The notes: generated by a model from the letters alone, not told the origin. 64,000 nt of DNA from Halomonas caseinilytica (GCF_001662305.1 NZ_BDEP01000019.1:1-64000); one strand, 5' to 3'. Counted from the first letter of the stretch, positions 48,543 to 59,608 are shown. Program-made: numbers and translations.

Positions 48543-51476
48543 CTAGCGGGTGTCCTCGTCCACGGTGACGATGACGCGCACGGCGTCGAGGCGCAGCCGG
48601 GTACCTTCGATGGCGGCATCCAGTGTGGCGCGCTCGTCGCGCAGGGCGGTCAGCTCGTCCTCGCGCACCGAGGGGTTGCGTTGCGCCAGGGCTTCCAGGC
48701 GAGCCAGTTCGCTATCGAGGGCGGTGCGCATGCGGTCTTGGGCGGCCTCGACGATGCTCGGCAACTCGCGTTCGGCCTCGGTCTCGGCGCGGTCGAGCAG
48801 CTCGCGGAGCTGGTCGTGACGACTCTTGATCAGGTCGCGGGCCACCGCCTTCTTGACCTTGTTCAGGTTCTTCGAAAGCCCGCTGAACGAGATCTTGTCG
48901 GTGAGGTTGGCGCCGGACTCGCCCAGCAGCACGCGAACCGCCGTGGGCGGCAGGAAGCGGTTGAGATGCAACCGCTTGGGCGCCGGGCAATGGGTGCGGA
49001 AGACCAGTTCGGCCATCAGGCGACCGCCGGGAATCGACGGATGCTTGAGCAGCGCCAGGGCGGTGTTGCCCATGGAACCCTCGAGGATGCGGGCCATCAT
49101 CTCGCGGGTCAGCGGGTGCTCCCAACTGAGGTGCTGGACATCGTCGCGTGCCAGGGCGCGCTCCCGGGAGAAGGTCGCCGAGAAGCCTTCTTCGCCCTTG
49201 ACCAGGCCGGGCAGGCCATCAAGCATCTGCGGGCTGGGGCGCAGGAGCTGGATGTCGCCGCCCAGGTCCTGGCTGTCGACGCCGAAGATGTCCAGGGCCT
49301 GGTCGATGTAGCGGCGCAGGGCGCGGTCGGTGTCCAGTTCGTGAATCGACGAGATGACGGCCTCGGCACGTTCGTGACGGCAGGCGTTGAGCTCCAGCAG
49401 CCGATTGCGGCCGGCGTCGCGTTCGGCCAGTCGGGATTCGAAGAAGCTCCGGGTCTCGTCGATGACTTCTTCCAGCGCTTCTTCGTCGAGCAGGGCATCG
49501 GCCAGGGTATCGCCGAAGGCGGCGTAGATGTCGCTGCCCAGGCCATGGGGCGCGCTGAAGGCGTCCATGCCGTCGCGGTACCAGCGCAGCAGGCGCTCGC
49601 CGGGGCTGTTCGCGAACACCGGGACATGCATTTCGATGGGATGACGCTGGCCGATTCGATCCAGGCGGCCGATGCGCTGTTCCAGTTGATCCGGATGCAG
49701 CGGCAGGTCGAACATCACCAGGTGATGGCAGAACTGGAAGTTGCGACCTTCGGAGCCGATTTCCGAGCAAATCAGCACCTGACTGCCTTCCTCCTCGTCG
49801 GCGAAAGCGGCCGCGGCGCGGTCGCGCTCCACCAGCGAGAGGCCCTCGTGGAACACGGGGGCATGCATGCCGCCCAGCACGCGAAGGGCCTCGGACAGGC
49901 CGGTGGCGGTCTCGCGATCATGGGCGATCACCAGCGCCTTGTCGTCGCCGAGATCGGTCAGGCGCTCGAGAAGCCAGGTTACCCGGGGGTCGATCTGCCA
50001 CCAGGGTTCGGCATTCAGGGGGTCGTTGGCCAGGGCCCGATACATGGCGTCCAGATAGACGAGCACCTCGGGATGATCGAGGCCACTTTCGATGAGCAAC
50101 TCGTCCAGGTAGTCCTCGTCGCGCCCCAGGCGACGCAGCACGCGACGGTAGGCGGCCGGCGGCTCGAGGCGCTCGACGTGCAGGCGACGCTCGGGAAAAC
50201 CGCCGACATGGCGCCGGCTGTTGCGGAACATCACCCGTCCGGTGCCATGACGATCCAGAAGCTGGTCGCGAAGCTGGTCGCGGGCGGCGTCGCGCTGCGC
50301 CGCATCGCTTTCCGTCGAGGCCAGTGTGTCCAGCAGGGCCTGGCTGTCGGCCTCGTGGATGACCGCCGCGACCCGTTGGCGGTCTTCTTCCTGACCGGGC
50401 AGGCGCTCCAGGGCATCGATGGCCTCGGCGACCTCGATGTAGTGGCGTTCCTCTTCCTGGAAGTCGGCCAGGCTGTGGTAGCGGTCCGGGTCGAGCAGGC
50501 GCAGGCGCGTGAAATGGCTCTCCTGGCCCATCTGCTCCGGCGTGGCGGTGAGCAGCAGCAGGCCAGGCACGTTGGCGGCGAGGCGCTCTACGCAGGCATA
50601 GCCGGGACCGACTCGCTCCTCGGAGCACTCCAGATGATGGGCCTCGTCGACGATCAGCAGGTCCCAGTCGCAGGCTTCGGCCTGGGACTGGCGGTGTGGA
50701 TCGGCGAACAGCCAGTCCTGGCTGGCCAGGATCAGCTGACCGGCTTCGAAGGGGTTGGCGTCGCCGTGGGCCAGGCTCTGCTGCTCGTCCAGCAGGGTGA
50801 CCTCCAGCGAAAAGCGACGCAGCAGCTCCACCAGCCATTGATGGGTCAGGCTGGCCGGTACCAGGATCAGCGCGCGCTCGGCGCGGCCGGTGAGCAGCAA
50901 GCGGTGCAGGATCAATCCGGCCTCGATGGTCTTGCCCAACCCGACCTCGTCGGCCAGCAGCACGCGAGGCGAAGACCGGCGAGCGATTTCGTCGGCGATG
51001 TAGAGCTGATGGGGAATCAGGTCGACACGCGGGCCGGCCAGGCCCAGGGCCGGGTTCTGTTCGACGCGGTGATGGTGGTGCAGGGTCCTGAAGCGCAGGT
51101 CGAACCAGTCGTTACGGTCGACCTGGCCGGTCAGCAGTCGATCCCTGGCCTGGTCGAACTGCATGGTATCGGCCAGCTTGGCTTCAGGCAGCTCGCAGAG
51201 CTCGCCCTGTTCGCTTTCGCCGATGTAGGTGATCAGGCCGTTGACTTCCTTGCTGTCGTCGACGGTCATGTGCCAGCCATCGGCGGACTGAATGCGGTCG
51301 CCGCTACCGAAGACCACGCGGGTCAGGGGCGCCTGCCGGCTGCTGTAGGTGCGGGTTTCCTGGCTGGCGCCGAAGAGGACGGTAACGCTGCGGTTGTCGC
51401 AGTTGAGGATGGTGCCCAGGCCGAGTTCGGCCTCGCCGTCGCTGATCCAGCGTTGGCCGGGAGAGAAGTCGCTCAT
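48543..51476 (-). CDS. rapA: RNA polymerase-associated ATPase RapA
   Basis: 977 aa (E. coli 968). Swi2/Snf2 ATPase that reactivates stalled or post-termination RNA polymerase. N-terminal Tudor-like domains occupy about residues 1-110. Motif I is LADEVGLGKTIEAGLIL, motif II is the DEAH box IVDEAHHLECS and motif III is LLTATPEQMG. The C-terminal helicase lobe has SQVLICSEIGSEGRNFQF and EQRIGRLDRIGQRHPI. Canonical across its length. Confidence 0.97.
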   Translation of the reverse strand: MSDFSPGQRWISDGEAELGLGTILNCDNRSVTVLFGASQETRTYSSRQAPLTRVVFGSGDRIQSADGWHMTVDDSKEVNGLITYIGESEQGELCELPEAKLADTMQFDQARDRLLTGQVDRNDWFDLRFRTLHHHHRVEQNPALGLAGPRVDLIPHQLYIADEIARRSSPRVLLADEVGLGKTIEAGLILHRLLLTGRAERALILVPASLTHQWLVELLRRFSLEVTLLDEQQSLAHGDANPFEAGQLILASQDWLFADPHRQSQAEACDWDLLIVDEAHHLECSEERVGPGYACVERLAANVPGLLLLTATPEQMGQESHFTRLRLLDPDRYHSLADFQEEERHYIEVAEAIDALERLPGQEEDRQRVAAVIHEADSQALLDTLASTESDAAQRDAARDQLRDQLLDRHGTGRVMFRNSRRHVGGFPERRLHVERLEPPAAYRRVLRRLGRDEDYLDELLIESGLDHPEVLVYLDAMYRALANDPLNAEPWWQIDPRVTWLLERLTDLGDDKALVIAHDRETATGLSEALRVLGGMHAPVFHEGLSLVERDRAAAAFADEEEGSQVLICSEIGSEGRNFQFCHHLVMFDLPLHPDQLEQRIGRLDRIGQRHPIEMHVPVFANSPGERLLRWYRDGMDAFSAPHGLGSDIYAAFGDTLADALLDEEALEEVIDETRSFFESRLAERDAGRNRLLELNACRHERAEAVISSIHELDTDRALRRYIDQALDIFGVDSQDLGGDIQLLRPSPQMLDGLPGLVKGEEGFSATFSRERALARDDVQHLSWEHPLTREMMARILEGSMGNTALALLKHPSIPGGRLMAELVFRTHCPAPKRLHLNRFLPPTAVRVLLGESGANLTDKISFSGLSKNLNKVKKAVARDLIKSRHDQLRELLDRAETEAERELPSIVEAAQDRMRTALDSELARLEALAQRNPSVREDELTALRDERATLDAAIEGTRLRLDAVRVIVTVDEDTR

Positions 51477-51550
51477 GGTGCCTCGGGATGCTAGGAATCA
51501 TGTCTCGCGTCGCGGCCGCGATGAGATGGGACCGCGAGATACAGGGCGCG

Positions 51551-51579
51551 GTATATTACAGCAAAGCGCTCCATGGCTT
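51551..51579 (-). promoter_or_regulatory. Candidate rapA promoter
   Basis: On the - strand TTAAGC and TAATAT are spaced 17 bases, the -10 near 51552-51557, about 75 bases before rapA. The -35 is weak. A GCCTCCCGGGAGGC palindrome (51582-51595) immediately upstream may help end the preceding tlpA-like transcript. Confidence 0.35.
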
Positions 51580-51598
51580 AAGCCTCCCGGGAGGCGTT

Positions 51599-52399
51599 TC
51601 AGTGCGGTCCCAGCCAGTCGTCCAGCGTGGCGCGGGTGAGCTCGCCGACATGCTGGGCAACGCCGCGTCCCTCGGCGTCGAACAGCAGGGTGGTGGGCAG
51701 CCCCGGCGATTCGCTCTCGACCATCAGTGACTGGCGGGGATCGAGCAGGGCATGTTCGAAGGTGAGCCCCTGTTCATCGAGGTAGCGGACCACAGGCAGC
51801 AGGTCTTCGCCTTGGTTGACCACCACCACGGTGACGTCTTCGCGGTCGTCGACCTCATCGAGCAGCGGCATTTCTCGCCGGCAGGGCGGACACCAGGTCG
51901 CCCAGAGGTTGATCAGCACATGCTCGCCGTTCAAGGAGGCCAGAGTGACGCTTTCCCCGTCCAGGTTCTCGAGGGTGATGTCGGGGAGCTGTCGCAGCGG
52001 CATGCCGTTGCCCAGCGGCGCCAGTGCCGTCAGGGCCAGCCACAGCAGCGAGGCGCCGATCGTCAGCCCTGTGGCACCGAGCAGGGCGTCGAGCCGGTCG
52101 CGCAGCGACCAGAGCGTCCAGGCCAGTGCCGCCAGCAGTCCCACGACGCCCTGGAAGCCGGGCTGCCAGAACTTGAGGATGTCCAGTGGCGCCTCGGCAT
52201 AGGCCGCCGGATGCAGTGCGACATGCCCGAGCCGGGCCGCTACCAGCCAGACGATGAGCAGACCATTGAACCAGCGAATATGGCGCTGCCTGGGGAGGCC
52301 GAGCAAAAAGGCGCTGAGTGCCAGCAGCAAGAGCGTGACGGCGAGGGCATAGAGGCGTGGCAGGGGGATCAGCACGGGCCCCAGGGCGATGGCATCCAT
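51599..52399 (-). CDS. TlpA-family thioredoxin with N-terminal multi-span membrane domain
   Basis: 266 aa. The N-terminal half has about four hydrophobic segments (residues 5-30, 40-55, 75-95 and 103-123) that anchor it in the inner membrane. The C-terminal periplasmic thioredoxin domain has the active site NLWATWCPPCRREMPLLDEV (CPPC) and the cis-Pro loop SPGLPTTLLF. Likely a periplasmic disulfide reductase or thiol-repair protein; electron source and substrates unknown. I start at ATG 52399, directly before the first membrane span. Confidence 0.85.
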   Translation of the reverse strand: MDAIALGPVLIPLPRLYALAVTLLLLALSAFLLGLPRQRHIRWFNGLLIVWLVAARLGHVALHPAAYAEAPLDILKFWQPGFQGVVGLLAALAWTLWSLRDRLDALLGATGLTIGASLLWLALTALAPLGNGMPLRQLPDITLENLDGESVTLASLNGEHVLINLWATWCPPCRREMPLLDEVDDREDVTVVVVNQGEDLLPVVRYLDEQGLTFEHALLDPRQSLMVESESPGLPTTLLFDAEGRGVAQHVGELTRATLDDWLGPH

Positions 52400-52519
52400 G
52401 ATGTGGTTCGGGCTTCCGGGTCGAGGGTCGGCGCACTGCGCCGGACCGGTTACACTTGGCGGATTCGTTTCGCCAAGCCTACTGCCGGCGAGCAAGGCTG
52501 TCATCCAGCGGGAGCTTTC

Positions 52520-52735
52520 ATGGCAAAACCAGCCTTCGATACCCTTCGCGCCCTGGCCATCGCCAGCCAGGCCCTGGGCTTCATTCTCATTATTACTCTG
52601 GAAACGGTGATGGGGGACGCGGCTCGCCCCTGGCAGGGCTGGACCCTGGCGGCCATGGTGGTGGCGGCCCTGTGGATCGCCCTGGTGAGGTTGTACCGGC
52701 GCAACAAGGTGCGCAAGCAGCGAGACTCATCGTGA
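52520..52735 (+). CDS. Small membrane protein of unknown function
   Basis: 71 aa. Two hydrophobic segments (about residues 13-31 and 42-59) end in a basic cytosolic tail (RRNKVRKQRDSS). GGGAG precedes ATG 52520. Divergent from the TlpA-like gene; TACACT at 52451-52456 could be its -10. Its stop begins a GAGGGC/GCCCTC inverted repeat (52734-52739 with 52752-52757) shared with the convergent exporter. No function recognised. Confidence 0.7.
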   Translation: MAKPAFDTLRALAIASQALGFILIITLETVMGDAARPWQGWTLAAMVVAALWIALVRLYRRNKVRKQRDSS

Positions 52736-52757
52736 GGGCGATACCCGGAGAGCCCTC

Positions 52758-53360
52758 TTAAACCTGAAGCGGCAGGTAGACGTGTTCGTAGCCGATCGAG
52801 CCTGCCACGCCAATCAGCAGGACCGCCATGACCAGGTTGAGCGTCTTGAAGACGCGCGGGTTCCCGAGGCGGCGGCCGGCCAGGAAGCCCGCCAGAGCAT
52901 AGCTGCCAGGCGCGCCTGAGGCCAGCACCGCAAGGCCCAGGGAGGCGAGCAGCAGTCCAGGCCCTTCGATGCCCGCGTGGGGAAACTGGAGGGTCGCGAT
53001 GGGCAGAGTGGCCACCAGCCCCTTGGGGTTCATCAGCTGCATGGCCAGGCCATCGCGAAAGCGTAACCGGGTGCCTTGGGTCGTTCCGTCGATGCTGACC
53101 TCGGCGCGCATGACCTTGAGGGCAAGGTAGGCGATATAGAGGCAGCCCAGTGCGCTGATTACCAGCAAGGCATCGCCGCGGACCCAGCGAGCCCCTACCC
53201 AGCCGAACAACAGCAGCAACAGCAGCATGGCCGTGCCGACACCGGCGAAGAAGCCCAGCGACGAGGCGAAGCGGCCGTTCAGGCCGGAATTCAGGGCAAA
53301 CAGGTTCACTGGCCCTGGCGTGTACATCACGCCAATGGCATAGGCGAGGATCTCGAGCAT
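52758..53360 (-). CDS. LysE/RhtB-family amino acid exporter
   Basis: 200 aa, family length. Five to six hydrophobic spans. Signature MYTPGPVNLFALNSGL near residues 12-27 (the GPG(P) motif) and LQFPHAG. Exports amino acids or analogues; the substrate is unresolved. Its gene follows the AraC regulator by 12 bases on the same strand, a common regulator-exporter pair. Confidence 0.9.
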   Translation of the reverse strand: MLEILAYAIGVMYTPGPVNLFALNSGLNGRFASSLGFFAGVGTAMLLLLLLFGWVGARWVRGDALLVISALGCLYIAYLALKVMRAEVSIDGTTQGTRLRFRDGLAMQLMNPKGLVATLPIATLQFPHAGIEGPGLLLASLGLAVLASGAPGSYALAGFLAGRRLGNPRVFKTLNLVMAVLLIGVAGSIGYEHVYLPLQV

Positions 53361-53372
53361 GATGGGGTCCGG

Positions 53373-54200
53373 TCAGGTGGTGACGTTGCGCTGATACTGT
53401 TTCGGCGTCATGCCGTAGATGCGCTTGAAGCGGCGGTTGAAGTGACTCAGGTCGGCGAAACCGTAGCGGCCGACCACGTCGTTGAGCTCTTGGCCCGCAT
53501 CAAGGGCCGAGCGGGCGGCGTTGATGCGGCAGTTGAGCACGTACTGGTGCGGGGTGATGCCGAACTGGCGACGGAACAACCGCAGGAAGTGATACTTGGA
53601 GAGATGGGCCGCCTGACTGATCTCCTCGAGGGAAAGGTCGTGCTCGGCGTGGGCATGGATGAATGCCTTTGCCCGCTCCAGCAGCTTGTCGGTGCGCCCC
53701 GTCGACACTTCCTCATCCAGGTTGCCGCTCCGTTGGATCAGCCGAGCGGCGATCCGATAGAGCGCGTACTCCTGATCGATGCGGCTGCCCGTGTCGGTAT
53801 CGATTCGCCGCGCGAGGTCGAGGATCTCGCCACGCAGGGTGTCGTCGTGGAGCAATGTCTCGGTGGCGCGAAACTGGCTGGCGCTCTCCCGGCCTGCTGC
53901 ACTGGCGAACAGCGGCGCGAGCTGCGCCGGGTCCACATAGAGCATCACATAGTCGAGGGTAGCGTCGCTGCCTGCCTGGCCGTCATGGACCTCGTCCGGA
54001 TTGAGCTCGATGACGGTGCCGGGGCGGCTGCAGTGGTATTCGCCGCTGCTGAAGAAGTCCTGGCGTCCGGCCAGGGTCACGCCGAAGGCATACTCCTCGT
54101 GGGCGTGGCGATCATAGCGGAAGTCGCTCATGGCGGCGCGCAGCATGGTGAGCCCCGGCACATGCCGGCTTCTGGTGAAGCGAAACTGGCTCTGTTGCAT
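53373..54200 (-). CDS. AraC-family transcriptional regulator
   Basis: 275 aa. N-terminal AraC-type cupin sensing domain (HAHEEYAFGVTLAGRQDFF, GTVIELNPDEVHDGQ). The C-terminal double helix-turn-helix has LSLEEISQAAHLSKYHFLRL and DVVGRYGFADLSHFNRRFKR. Start ATG 54200; the adjacent GTG 54203 is also reachable from the AGGAGG upstream. Probably controls the downstream LysE exporter. Confidence 0.92.
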   Translation of the reverse strand: MQQSQFRFTRSRHVPGLTMLRAAMSDFRYDRHAHEEYAFGVTLAGRQDFFSSGEYHCSRPGTVIELNPDEVHDGQAGSDATLDYVMLYVDPAQLAPLFASAAGRESASQFRATETLLHDDTLRGEILDLARRIDTDTGSRIDQEYALYRIAARLIQRSGNLDEEVSTGRTDKLLERAKAFIHAHAEHDLSLEEISQAAHLSKYHFLRLFRRQFGITPHQYVLNCRINAARSALDAGQELNDVVGRYGFADLSHFNRRFKRIYGMTPKQYQRNVTT

Positions 54201-54345
54201 CACGGTCGCACCTCCTCGGGCGGCGTCTGTGCCCTGTACGCCACCACTGTAGCGTCACTCGGCCGCCGGGGCTTGGACAGAATTGCGCAGTTCACCGGGC
54301 AGCTCCGCTGTCGGAAGCTGCCGAGTCGAGGAGGTGCAGGCCGGT

Positions 54346-55161
54346 TTATTGGTCCCAGTCGGGGGCGATCTCGGGGTTGGCGATGCGTTCGCCGCGATCG
54401 AGGGTGGCGATCTCGGCCATTTCCTCGTCGCTCAGGGTGATGTCCAGGGCCTCGATATTGCGCTTGAGGTTGGTCTCCTTGGTGGAGGACGGGAAGGTGA
54501 CGATGTCCAGCTGGTTCAGCCAGGCGATGGCCACCTGTGCCGGCGTGGCGTCATGGGCCTCGGCGATGCGCTGCAGGGTGGCATCCTCCATCACCTTGCC
54601 CACCGCTAGCGGCATGAAGGCGGTCACGGTGATGTCGTGGCTCTTGCAATGGGCGACCAGGTCCCGGTTCTGCAGGAAGGGGTGGACTTCGATCTGGTTG
54701 GTCAGCAAGGCTCCGGGGCCGAGGATGTCCACGGCCTGGTCGATCTGCGCCCGGGTGAAGTTGGAAACACCGATATGGCGGGTCTTGCCGGCCTGCTGCA
54801 CTTCGCTCAGGGCCGTCAGGTAGTCGGCCATCGGGACCTCGTCGCCGGGCGAGGGCCAGTGGATCAGCAGTAGGTCGACATACTCGGTGCCGAGCTTCTC
54901 GAGGCTCTCGTCGACGCTGGCCTTGAGGTCGGCCGGTTGCAATCGGTCGAACCAGACCTTGGTGGTCAGAAAGATTTCCTCGCGGGGGACCTCGCTGGCA
55001 GCGATGGCGGCGCCGACATCGGCCTCGTTGTCGTAGAACTGCGCCGTGTCGATATGGCGATAACCCAGCTTCAGGGCAGTATCGATGACGCGCCTCACCG
55101 TGTCGCCTTCCAGGCGATAGGTGCCGAGACCGGGGTTGGGCAGGGTCTGTTGGGTGCTCAT
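54346..55161 (-). CDS. dkgB: Aldo/keto reductase, 2,5-diketo-D-gluconate reductase B type
   Basis: 271 aa. NADPH-dependent TIM-barrel reductase of small aldehydes such as methylglyoxal. The tetrad is Asp and Tyr in HIDTAQFYDNE, Lys in TTKVW and His in LIHWPSP. The C-terminal NADP pocket is FPSSTKETNLKRN. Close to E. coli DkgB in length and motifs as recalled. The 226 bases upstream contain an AT-rich stretch (about 55217-55270) likely to hold the promoter, and no gene. Confidence 0.88.
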   Translation of the reverse strand: MSTQQTLPNPGLGTYRLEGDTVRRVIDTALKLGYRHIDTAQFYDNEADVGAAIAASEVPREEIFLTTKVWFDRLQPADLKASVDESLEKLGTEYVDLLLIHWPSPGDEVPMADYLTALSEVQQAGKTRHIGVSNFTRAQIDQAVDILGPGALLTNQIEVHPFLQNRDLVAHCKSHDITVTAFMPLAVGKVMEDATLQRIAEAHDATPAQVAIAWLNQLDIVTFPSSTKETNLKRNIEALDITLSDEEMAEIATLDRGERIANPEIAPDWDQ

Positions 55162-55387
55162 GTTCGCTCCGTGTCGTGGGATGTCGCCTTGGGCGGTGGG
55201 CCCGCGCCAGGATTGATCGGTTAAAAGATTAGAAGATTCATGATGTGTTTGCGTACTTTTACCTATATGGGGCGGGGTCCCGGCACATCAAGGGGCGAAA
55301 GACGTAGTTTTCATACATTGAGGGGCATGTCCTTCGCGCTCGTGTCTCCAGCATGCCCGATCCGCGTTCAGACTCAGGATGACGTCA

Positions 55388-56332
55388 TCATGTCTCGTTT
55401 GACCTCGTCGTTGCAGGGCGCGACAGGCGCTCCAGTTCCTCGAGGTAGCTTTCCAGTACCAGGTTGGGCGGTGCCCCCTTCCGGGTGATGGCACTGTAGT
55501 GTGTGAGGTAGTGGCAATCGCTGGGATTCAGGGCACGCATTCGGCCGTCGCGTACCCAGCGCTCGGCATAGTGGGTCGGCAGGTAGCCGAGGTAACGACC
55601 GGAGAGGATCAGAAAGGCGATGCCTTCCCGGTCGGTGGCCGAGGCGGCGGCCTTGAGCGGTTCGTGAAGCGCCTTGATCTCCGGTGTCTGCGCATAGGCA
55701 GGCACGACGGCATCGCACTGTGCCAACTGCTGCCCGGTCACGCGCTCGGCATCGAAGAGAGGGTGTCCCGGGGCGCAGTAAAGCTGCGAGGCTTCCTGGT
55801 ATAGCGCACGATACTGCAGCCCGGGCAGGGGCTTGAGTGTCGGAATCACGCCGGTATGCAGGCGCCCGTCCAGCACGGCCAGCTCGATGTCGTTGGGCGG
55901 TATCATGCGGATGTTGATGCGCACATCCGGGCCGCGCTCCTTGAGCGCGCTCAGGGCATCGGTGATCAGCATCTCGGGCATGGTCACCAGGTTATCGGTG
56001 ATGCCGATGTTGAGCTCGCCCTTGAGCCGGGCATGCAGGCCATTGACCCGGGTGCGGAAACCTTCCACCGAGGCCAGCAGTTGCAGGGCGGCATCGAACA
56101 CTTCGGTGCCTTCGTCGGTCAGGGCAAAGCCGCTGCGCCCGCGCTGGCACAGGCGCAGGCCGAGGCGCGTTTCCAGGTCGTTCATGGCCATGCTGATGGC
56201 GGCCCGGCTGATGTTCAGCTCCACCTCCGCCGCGGAAAATCCGCCACACTCCACGACCTTGCGATAGATTCTCAGCAGGCGAAGGTCGGCATCGCTGACC
56301 TGGCCGCCCAGGGCCTCTTTTCGGCGTGACAT
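55388..56332 (-). CDS. LysR-family regulator of the omega-amino acid cluster
   Basis: 314 aa. N-terminal winged HTH (ADLRLLRIYRKVVECGGFSA, ISRAAISMAMNDLETRLG) and a C-terminal effector domain (LNIGITDNLVTMPEMLI). GAGGAG nine bases before ATG 56332 sets the start; the frame is open a further 51 codons upstream. Divergently transcribed from the bauA-like transaminase, so it is the probable activator of that operon (BauR-like by position). Confidence 0.9.
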   Translation of the reverse strand: MSRRKEALGGQVSDADLRLLRIYRKVVECGGFSAAEVELNISRAAISMAMNDLETRLGLRLCQRGRSGFALTDEGTEVFDAALQLLASVEGFRTRVNGLHARLKGELNIGITDNLVTMPEMLITDALSALKERGPDVRINIRMIPPNDIELAVLDGRLHTGVIPTLKPLPGLQYRALYQEASQLYCAPGHPLFDAERVTGQQLAQCDAVVPAYAQTPEIKALHEPLKAAASATDREGIAFLILSGRYLGYLPTHYAERWVRDGRMRALNPSDCHYLTHYSAITRKGAPPNLVLESYLEELERLSRPATTRSNET

Positions 56333-56384
56333 CGCACCGCACTCCTCGATGGCATCCCATGGCCAGGCTATCACGGAGGTGTTA

Positions 56385-56435
56385 AAAGTTAACCCATGGC
56401 TTACAGAAGAATAAATATATCGATATTTAATTGAA
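56385..56435. promoter_or_regulatory. AT-rich divergent control region between lysR and bauA
   Basis: In the 167-base intergenic region, 56385-56435 is strikingly AT-rich for this genome. It holds TTAAAAGTTAAC near 56382-56393 and a TATCGATA palindrome near 56418-56425. The layout (LysR gene facing away) is typical of LysR binding sites and shared promoters. I could not fix one -35/-10 pair. Confidence 0.4.
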
Positions 56436-56499
56436 CATGGGGCAGGGCTAGCTTTCTTGTCAGAACCTCCATCACGGTGACTCATGAGAGGGTGCTGCC

Positions 56500-57843
56500 A
56501 TGTCAGTTCGAAATGCGTCCCCGGCCGCCGGGTTGAGCCCCGAGCAGCTGGATGCCTATTGGATGCCCTATACGGGCAATCGCCAGTTCAAGCGCGATCC
56601 GCGCATCATCGTCGGCGCCGAGGGCAGTTATCTGACGGATGCCGAGGGGCGACGCATCTTCGATGGCCTCTCCGGCCTCTGGACCTGCGGTGCCGGCCAC
56701 TGTCGCCCGGAAATCACCGAGGCGGTCAGCCGCCAGCTCGGCGAGCTGGACTATTCGCCAGCCTTCCAGTTCGGTCATCCCAAGGCCTTCGAGCTGGCCC
56801 ATCGTCTTCGTGAGCTGATGCCCGAGGGGCTGGATTACGCCTTCTTCACCGGCTCCGGTTCCGAGAGCGCGGACACCTCCCTGAAGATCGCACGGGCCTA
56901 CTGGCGCAAGAAGGGCAAACCGGCCAAGACCAAGTTGATTGGTCGCTCCAAGAGCTATCATGGCGTCAACTTCGGCGGTATCAGCCTGGGCGGCATCGGA
57001 GCCAACCGCGTGCTCTTCGGCCAAGGGGTCGATGCTGACCATCTTCCTCATACGCTGCTGAAGGAAAACGCCTTCACGCGGGGTATGCCCGAGCGCGGTG
57101 CTGAAAAGGCTGATGAATTGCTGGAGCTGATCGCCCTGCACGATGCCTCCAACATCGCGGCGGTGATCGTCGAGCCGCTGGCCGGCTCGGCCGGGGTGAT
57201 CCCGCCGCCCAAGGGCTATCTCAAGCGCCTGCGCGAGATCTGCGACCAGCACGACATCCTGTTGATCTTCGACGAGGTCATCACCGGGTTCGGCCGCATG
57301 GGAGCGATGACCGGCGCCGACGCGTTCGGCGTGGTGCCGGATATGCTCAATGTTGCCAAGCAGTTGACCAATGGTGCCGTGCCCATGGGCGGGGTCATCG
57401 TGCGTGACGAGATCTACCAGACCTTCATGGAGCAGGGCGGCCCCGACTACATGCTCGAGCTGCCCCATGGTTACACCTATTCGGGCCATCCGGTGGCCTG
57501 TGCTGCGGCCCTGGCCGCGCTGGATGTGCTCGAGAACGATCGCCTGATCGAGCGCGTTCGCGAGATGAGCCCGGTCTTCGAGGAAGCCCTGCACGGTCTC
57601 AAGGGGGCGCGTCATGTCAGCGACATCCGCAACTACGGTCTTGCCGGCGCCCTGCAGATCGAGCCCTATCCCGGCGAACCGGCACGACGCCCCTTCGAGA
57701 TCGCCATGAAGTGCTGGGAGAAAGGCTTCTATGTGCGCTATGGCGGCGACACCATCCAGCTCGGCCTGCCGTTCATCGTCGAGCGCGAGGAAATCGACCG
57801 GCTCATCAACGCATTGGGCGACGCGCTCGGTGAGCTGGAATAA
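56500..57843 (+). CDS. bauA: Omega-amino acid (beta-alanine) : pyruvate aminotransferase
   Basis: 447 aa. Class III PLP transaminase converting beta-alanine or other omega-amines with pyruvate to malonate semialdehyde and alanine. Motifs: FFTGSGSESADTSLKIAR (phosphate loop), SKSYHGVNFGG, LIFDEVITGFGRMG (Asp to pyridine N) and NVAKQLTNGAVPMGGV (Schiff-base Lys). N-terminal substrate region WMPYTGNRQFK is typical of beta-alanine:pyruvate transaminases. Paired with the mmsA-type dehydrogenase downstream. Confidence 0.92.
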   Translation: MSVRNASPAAGLSPEQLDAYWMPYTGNRQFKRDPRIIVGAEGSYLTDAEGRRIFDGLSGLWTCGAGHCRPEITEAVSRQLGELDYSPAFQFGHPKAFELAHRLRELMPEGLDYAFFTGSGSESADTSLKIARAYWRKKGKPAKTKLIGRSKSYHGVNFGGISLGGIGANRVLFGQGVDADHLPHTLLKENAFTRGMPERGAEKADELLELIALHDASNIAAVIVEPLAGSAGVIPPPKGYLKRLREICDQHDILLIFDEVITGFGRMGAMTGADAFGVVPDMLNVAKQLTNGAVPMGGVIVRDEIYQTFMEQGGPDYMLELPHGYTYSGHPVACAAALAALDVLENDRLIERVREMSPVFEEALHGLKGARHVSDIRNYGLAGALQIEPYPGEPARRPFEIAMKCWEKGFYVRYGGDTIQLGLPFIVEREEIDRLINALGDALGELE

Positions 57844-58108
57844 ATCAGGCGACGCCTGTCGAGATGCGCGCCGGGGACAGGGCGAAGCGAGGGTCATCCG
57901 CCATGGGTGAGGCGCATGCCGCCGAACGGGCTGGCTATGGAAGCCAGCCCAGGTCCTGCAAGCGGAGCAGGAGGCGAGAGCGCCGCAGGGCGGATGTAGC
58001 GCCCAGGGAAGGGGTTACAGCGCCCTCGCGGAGGCTTGTCGACGGAACAGCGCATCGGACCGTCAGCACCAAGTTATTCTCCTAGCAGCTGCATTAAAGA
58101 GGTAATAC
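57844..58108 (+). repeat. Structured 265-base spacer between bauA and mmsA
   Basis: No gene. Several clean hairpins in series: GGGCTGGCT (57928-57936) with AGCCAGCCC (57942-57950); TCCTGC (57954-57959) with GCAGGA (57967-57972); GGGCG with CGCCC around GATGTAG near 57988-58004. Sequence composition differs from flanking coding DNA and resembles dispersed intergenic elements. Bases 58090-58108 then carry an AAAGAGG ribosome-binding site for mmsA. Whether it recurs in the genome cannot be seen here. Confidence 0.45.
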
Positions 58109-59599
<1,491 letters not shown>

Positions 59600-59608
59600 A
59601 ACACGTGC

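Noticed and set aside
48201..51494. 1097-codon + strand frame opposite the deaminase and rapA
   Set aside because: Antisense shadow spanning two well-supported - strand genes; no domain is recognisable.
54298..54322. GGCAGCT/AGCTGCC hairpin downstream of the AraC gene start as a terminator
   Set aside because: A seven-base stem with an 11-base loop and no T-run on either strand is too weak to call.
56437..56455. Possible sigma54 promoter (GG-N10-GC) upstream of bauA
   Set aside because: Only the GG and GC pairs match; the CAC and TT parts of the consensus are missing, and such a weak pattern is common by chance in GC-rich DNA.
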